A DNA stretch of 7,853 bases from Hyphomicrobiales bacterium (GTDB lineage Bacteria; Pseudomonadota; Alphaproteobacteria; Rhizobiales; Xanthobacteraceae): NCBI GenBank assembly GCA_016210825.1, contig JACQTM010000362.1, positions 1 through 7,853 on the forward strand, given 5' to 3'. The notes under the pieces were generated by a model. That model did no database searches, was not told the origin of the DNA, and was given only the letters and a program-made list of their open reading frames with translations. The position numbers and the translations under genes are program-made. This document shows, one piece after another, positions 6,705 through 7,853 of the stretch. How positions within the stretch are numbered: position 1 is the first letter of the stretch; each line of letters starts with the position of its first letter.

Positions 6705-7715
6705 TCACGCGTGTCCCGCCGCCTGCTGCTTGACGACGCGGTTGCGAAGGATGCCGATCTTCTCGACCTCGAGTTCGATGACGTCGCCGGGCTTGATCCA
6801 GCGGTCGTGCTCGAGGCCGCAGCCGTCGCCGACCGTTCCCGAGCCGATGAATTCACCAGGATGGAGCGTTTCGTCGGACGAGATATGCGCGAGGATGTCC
6901 TCGAAGCGGTGGTGCATGTCGCCGGTCTTGCCGCGGCCCCATTCCTCGCCGTTGACCCGAACGGCCATTGAAAGACTGTAAGGGTCTACAATCTCGTCGG
7001 CGGTCACGAGACAGGGACCCATGGCATTGCCCGTATCGAAATCCTTGCCTTTGGCCGGCCCGAGCCTGCCTTCGGTCTCACGATATTGCGCGTCGCGCGC
7101 GCTGAAATCGTTGAAGATCGTGTAGCCGAAGATGTGATCGCGGGCGTTGGCGCGCGATATGTTCTTGCCCTTGCGCGAGATAAAGATTCCCCATTCCAGC
7201 TCGAAATCGAGAAAGCGCGAATAAGACGGCCACAGCACGTCGCTGTCGGGTCCGGTTACGCTGAAGCGATTGCCCTTGTAGTAAAGCGGTTGCTCATACC
7301 AGACCTTCGGGATTGAAGATCCGACTTTGGAGCCGCTCGCGGCGATTGCCGTCTCGGTCGTATCTCCCAACAGGCGCGCCTTGAGAACGGCGGCCTGTGC
7401 ACGTGCCTGCAGGAAATGCTTCTCGAACACGAGACAGTCCCGTATCTGTTCAGGAACCGGCACGGGCGCAAGGAGCGTGCAATCGCGAAGCGAGGCGCTG
7501 AAGGCGGGATCGTCCCGGAACATTCCGACCAGGCGGCGAAGCTCCACCAGCGCAGGCTCACCGGAGCGGATCAGCTCAAGCATCGAAGTGAGAAATGAAG
7601 TCGGTGTGCCTCGCTCCCGGACAGCGGCCGCCTGGGCGTCCAGAATGCGGTTGGCCCCAACCATGACGCCAAGAGCAGCGGCGTGGTCGCTTCTGCGGAA
7701 GGTGACTAGTTTCAT
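6705..7715 (-). CDS. Fumarylacetoacetate hydrolase (FAH) family protein
   Basis: A 336-residue cytosolic metal-dependent enzyme of the FAH superfamily. Members cleave C-C bonds in acylpyruvates and similar keto acids, or decarboxylate or hydrate related compounds. Residues numbered from Met 7715: a VFEKHF segment near 96-101; the metal-binding pair Glu172 and Glu174 in DFELEWGIFI; Asp203 in GYTIFNDFSARDAQ; Lys224 in GPAKGKDFDTGN; and a C-terminal GSGTVGDG then WIKPGDVIELEVEKIG. All expected metal ligands and the lysine are present, so activity is likely. The linker between VFEKHF and WYEQPLYYKGN, about 35 residues, seems longer than in many relatives. The ATG at 7715 has GGAG five bases upstream (7721-7724 on this strand); the in-frame GTG at 7730 is less likely. 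Transcribed against the acyl-CoA operon, ending three bases from it. Likely a later step of the same catabolism; the specific keto acid is unknown. Confidence 0.9.
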   Translation of the reverse strand: MKLVTFRRSDHAAALGVMVGANRILDAQAAAVRERGTPTSFLTSMLELIRSGEPALVELRRLVGMFRDDPAFSASLRDCTLLAPVPVPEQIRDCLVFEKHFLQARAQAAVLKARLLGDTTETAIAASGSKVGSSIPKVWYEQPLYYKGNRFSVTGPDSDVLWPSYSRFLDFELEWGIFISRKGKNISRANARDHIFGYTIFNDFSARDAQYRETEGRLGPAKGKDFDTGNAMGPCLVTADEIVDPYSLSMAVRVNGEEWGRGKTGDMHHRFEDILAHISSDETLHPGEFIGSGTVGDGCGLEHDRWIKPGDVIELEVEKIGILRNRVVKQQAAGHA

Positions 7716-7853
7716 GTCGGCTCCGGGCACCCTTGCGTTTTGCTGCGCGACTTAAATATCGCGCGATTGGAGATAACGGTGATTAAGTTGTAAGCTGATG
7801 CGCTTTGCAGTTTCGCGCACCTTCGCGCAATAGAGATCCAGGAGGGCGGCAAG
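7716..7853. promoter_or_regulatory. Upstream region of FAH gene with repeated TCGCGC units
   Basis: This noncoding stretch separates the minus-strand FAH gene from what is probably a plus-strand gene just beyond the window. GCGCGA at 7745-7750 and TCGCGC at 7759-7764 form an inverted repeat with an eight-base A+T-rich centre, about 30 bases upstream of the FAH start. TTCGCGCA is repeated at 7812-7819 and 7822-7829, exactly ten bases apart. The layout fits a divergent promoter region with operator sites for one regulator, but G+C-rich DNA yields such hexamers easily. No convincing -35/-10 pair was found. Confidence 0.4.
7840..7846 (+). promoter_or_regulatory. Strong ribosome-binding sequence at window end
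   Basis: AGGAGGG is a near-perfect Shine-Dalgarno sequence. With seven bases left in the window after it, a start codon at about 7854 would be ideally spaced. This suggests an unseen plus-strand gene, divergent from the FAH gene, begins right at the boundary. Confidence 0.55.

Overview
The window looks like a piece of an alphaproteobacterial chromosome, most likely from a soil or rhizobial lineage. This is inferred from the G+C-rich codon use of the main genes, their CoA-dependent catabolic families, and the phage gene types. No rRNA or other taxonomic marker is present. There are seven protein-coding genes, one of them cut by the left edge. I saw no tRNA, rRNA, CRISPR array, insertion sequence or complete terminator.

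Left part (1-1748): a prophage fragment. The C-terminal part of a ParB-type/DNA-methylase phage protein is followed by a P27-family terminase small subunit. In intact phages this pair is normally followed by the large terminase and head genes. Here the phage order stops after the small subunit. A 216-base stretch follows that carries an interrupted, coding-like reading frame, and then unrelated metabolic genes begin. Composition also shifts: 1081-1140 has 28 of 60 G+C, whereas 5101-5160 in the metabolic block has 44 of 60.

Right part (1749-7715): a catabolic island. A minus-strand gene for a three-domain RidA-family protein is divergent from a plus-strand operon. The operon encodes a class III (CaiB/BaiF) CoA-transferase, an acyl-CoA dehydrogenase and a crotonase-fold enzyme. 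A minus-strand fumarylacetoacetate-hydrolase (FAH) family gene converges on the operon, with only three bases between the stop codons. Read as a pathway, an acid would be activated to its CoA thioester, desaturated, and then hydrated or cleaved by a crotonase that lacks both usual catalytic glutamates. The FAH protein could cleave a C-C bond in a later keto acid, and the RidA protein could remove a reactive enamine or imine. The substrate cannot be read from the sequence.

Control regions: the 411-base ridA/CoA-transferase divergent region holds three copies of CGTATTC. The region upstream of the FAH gene holds four TCGCGC/GCGCGA units. The window ends just after a strong ribosome-binding sequence, so another plus-strand gene probably begins at about 7854.
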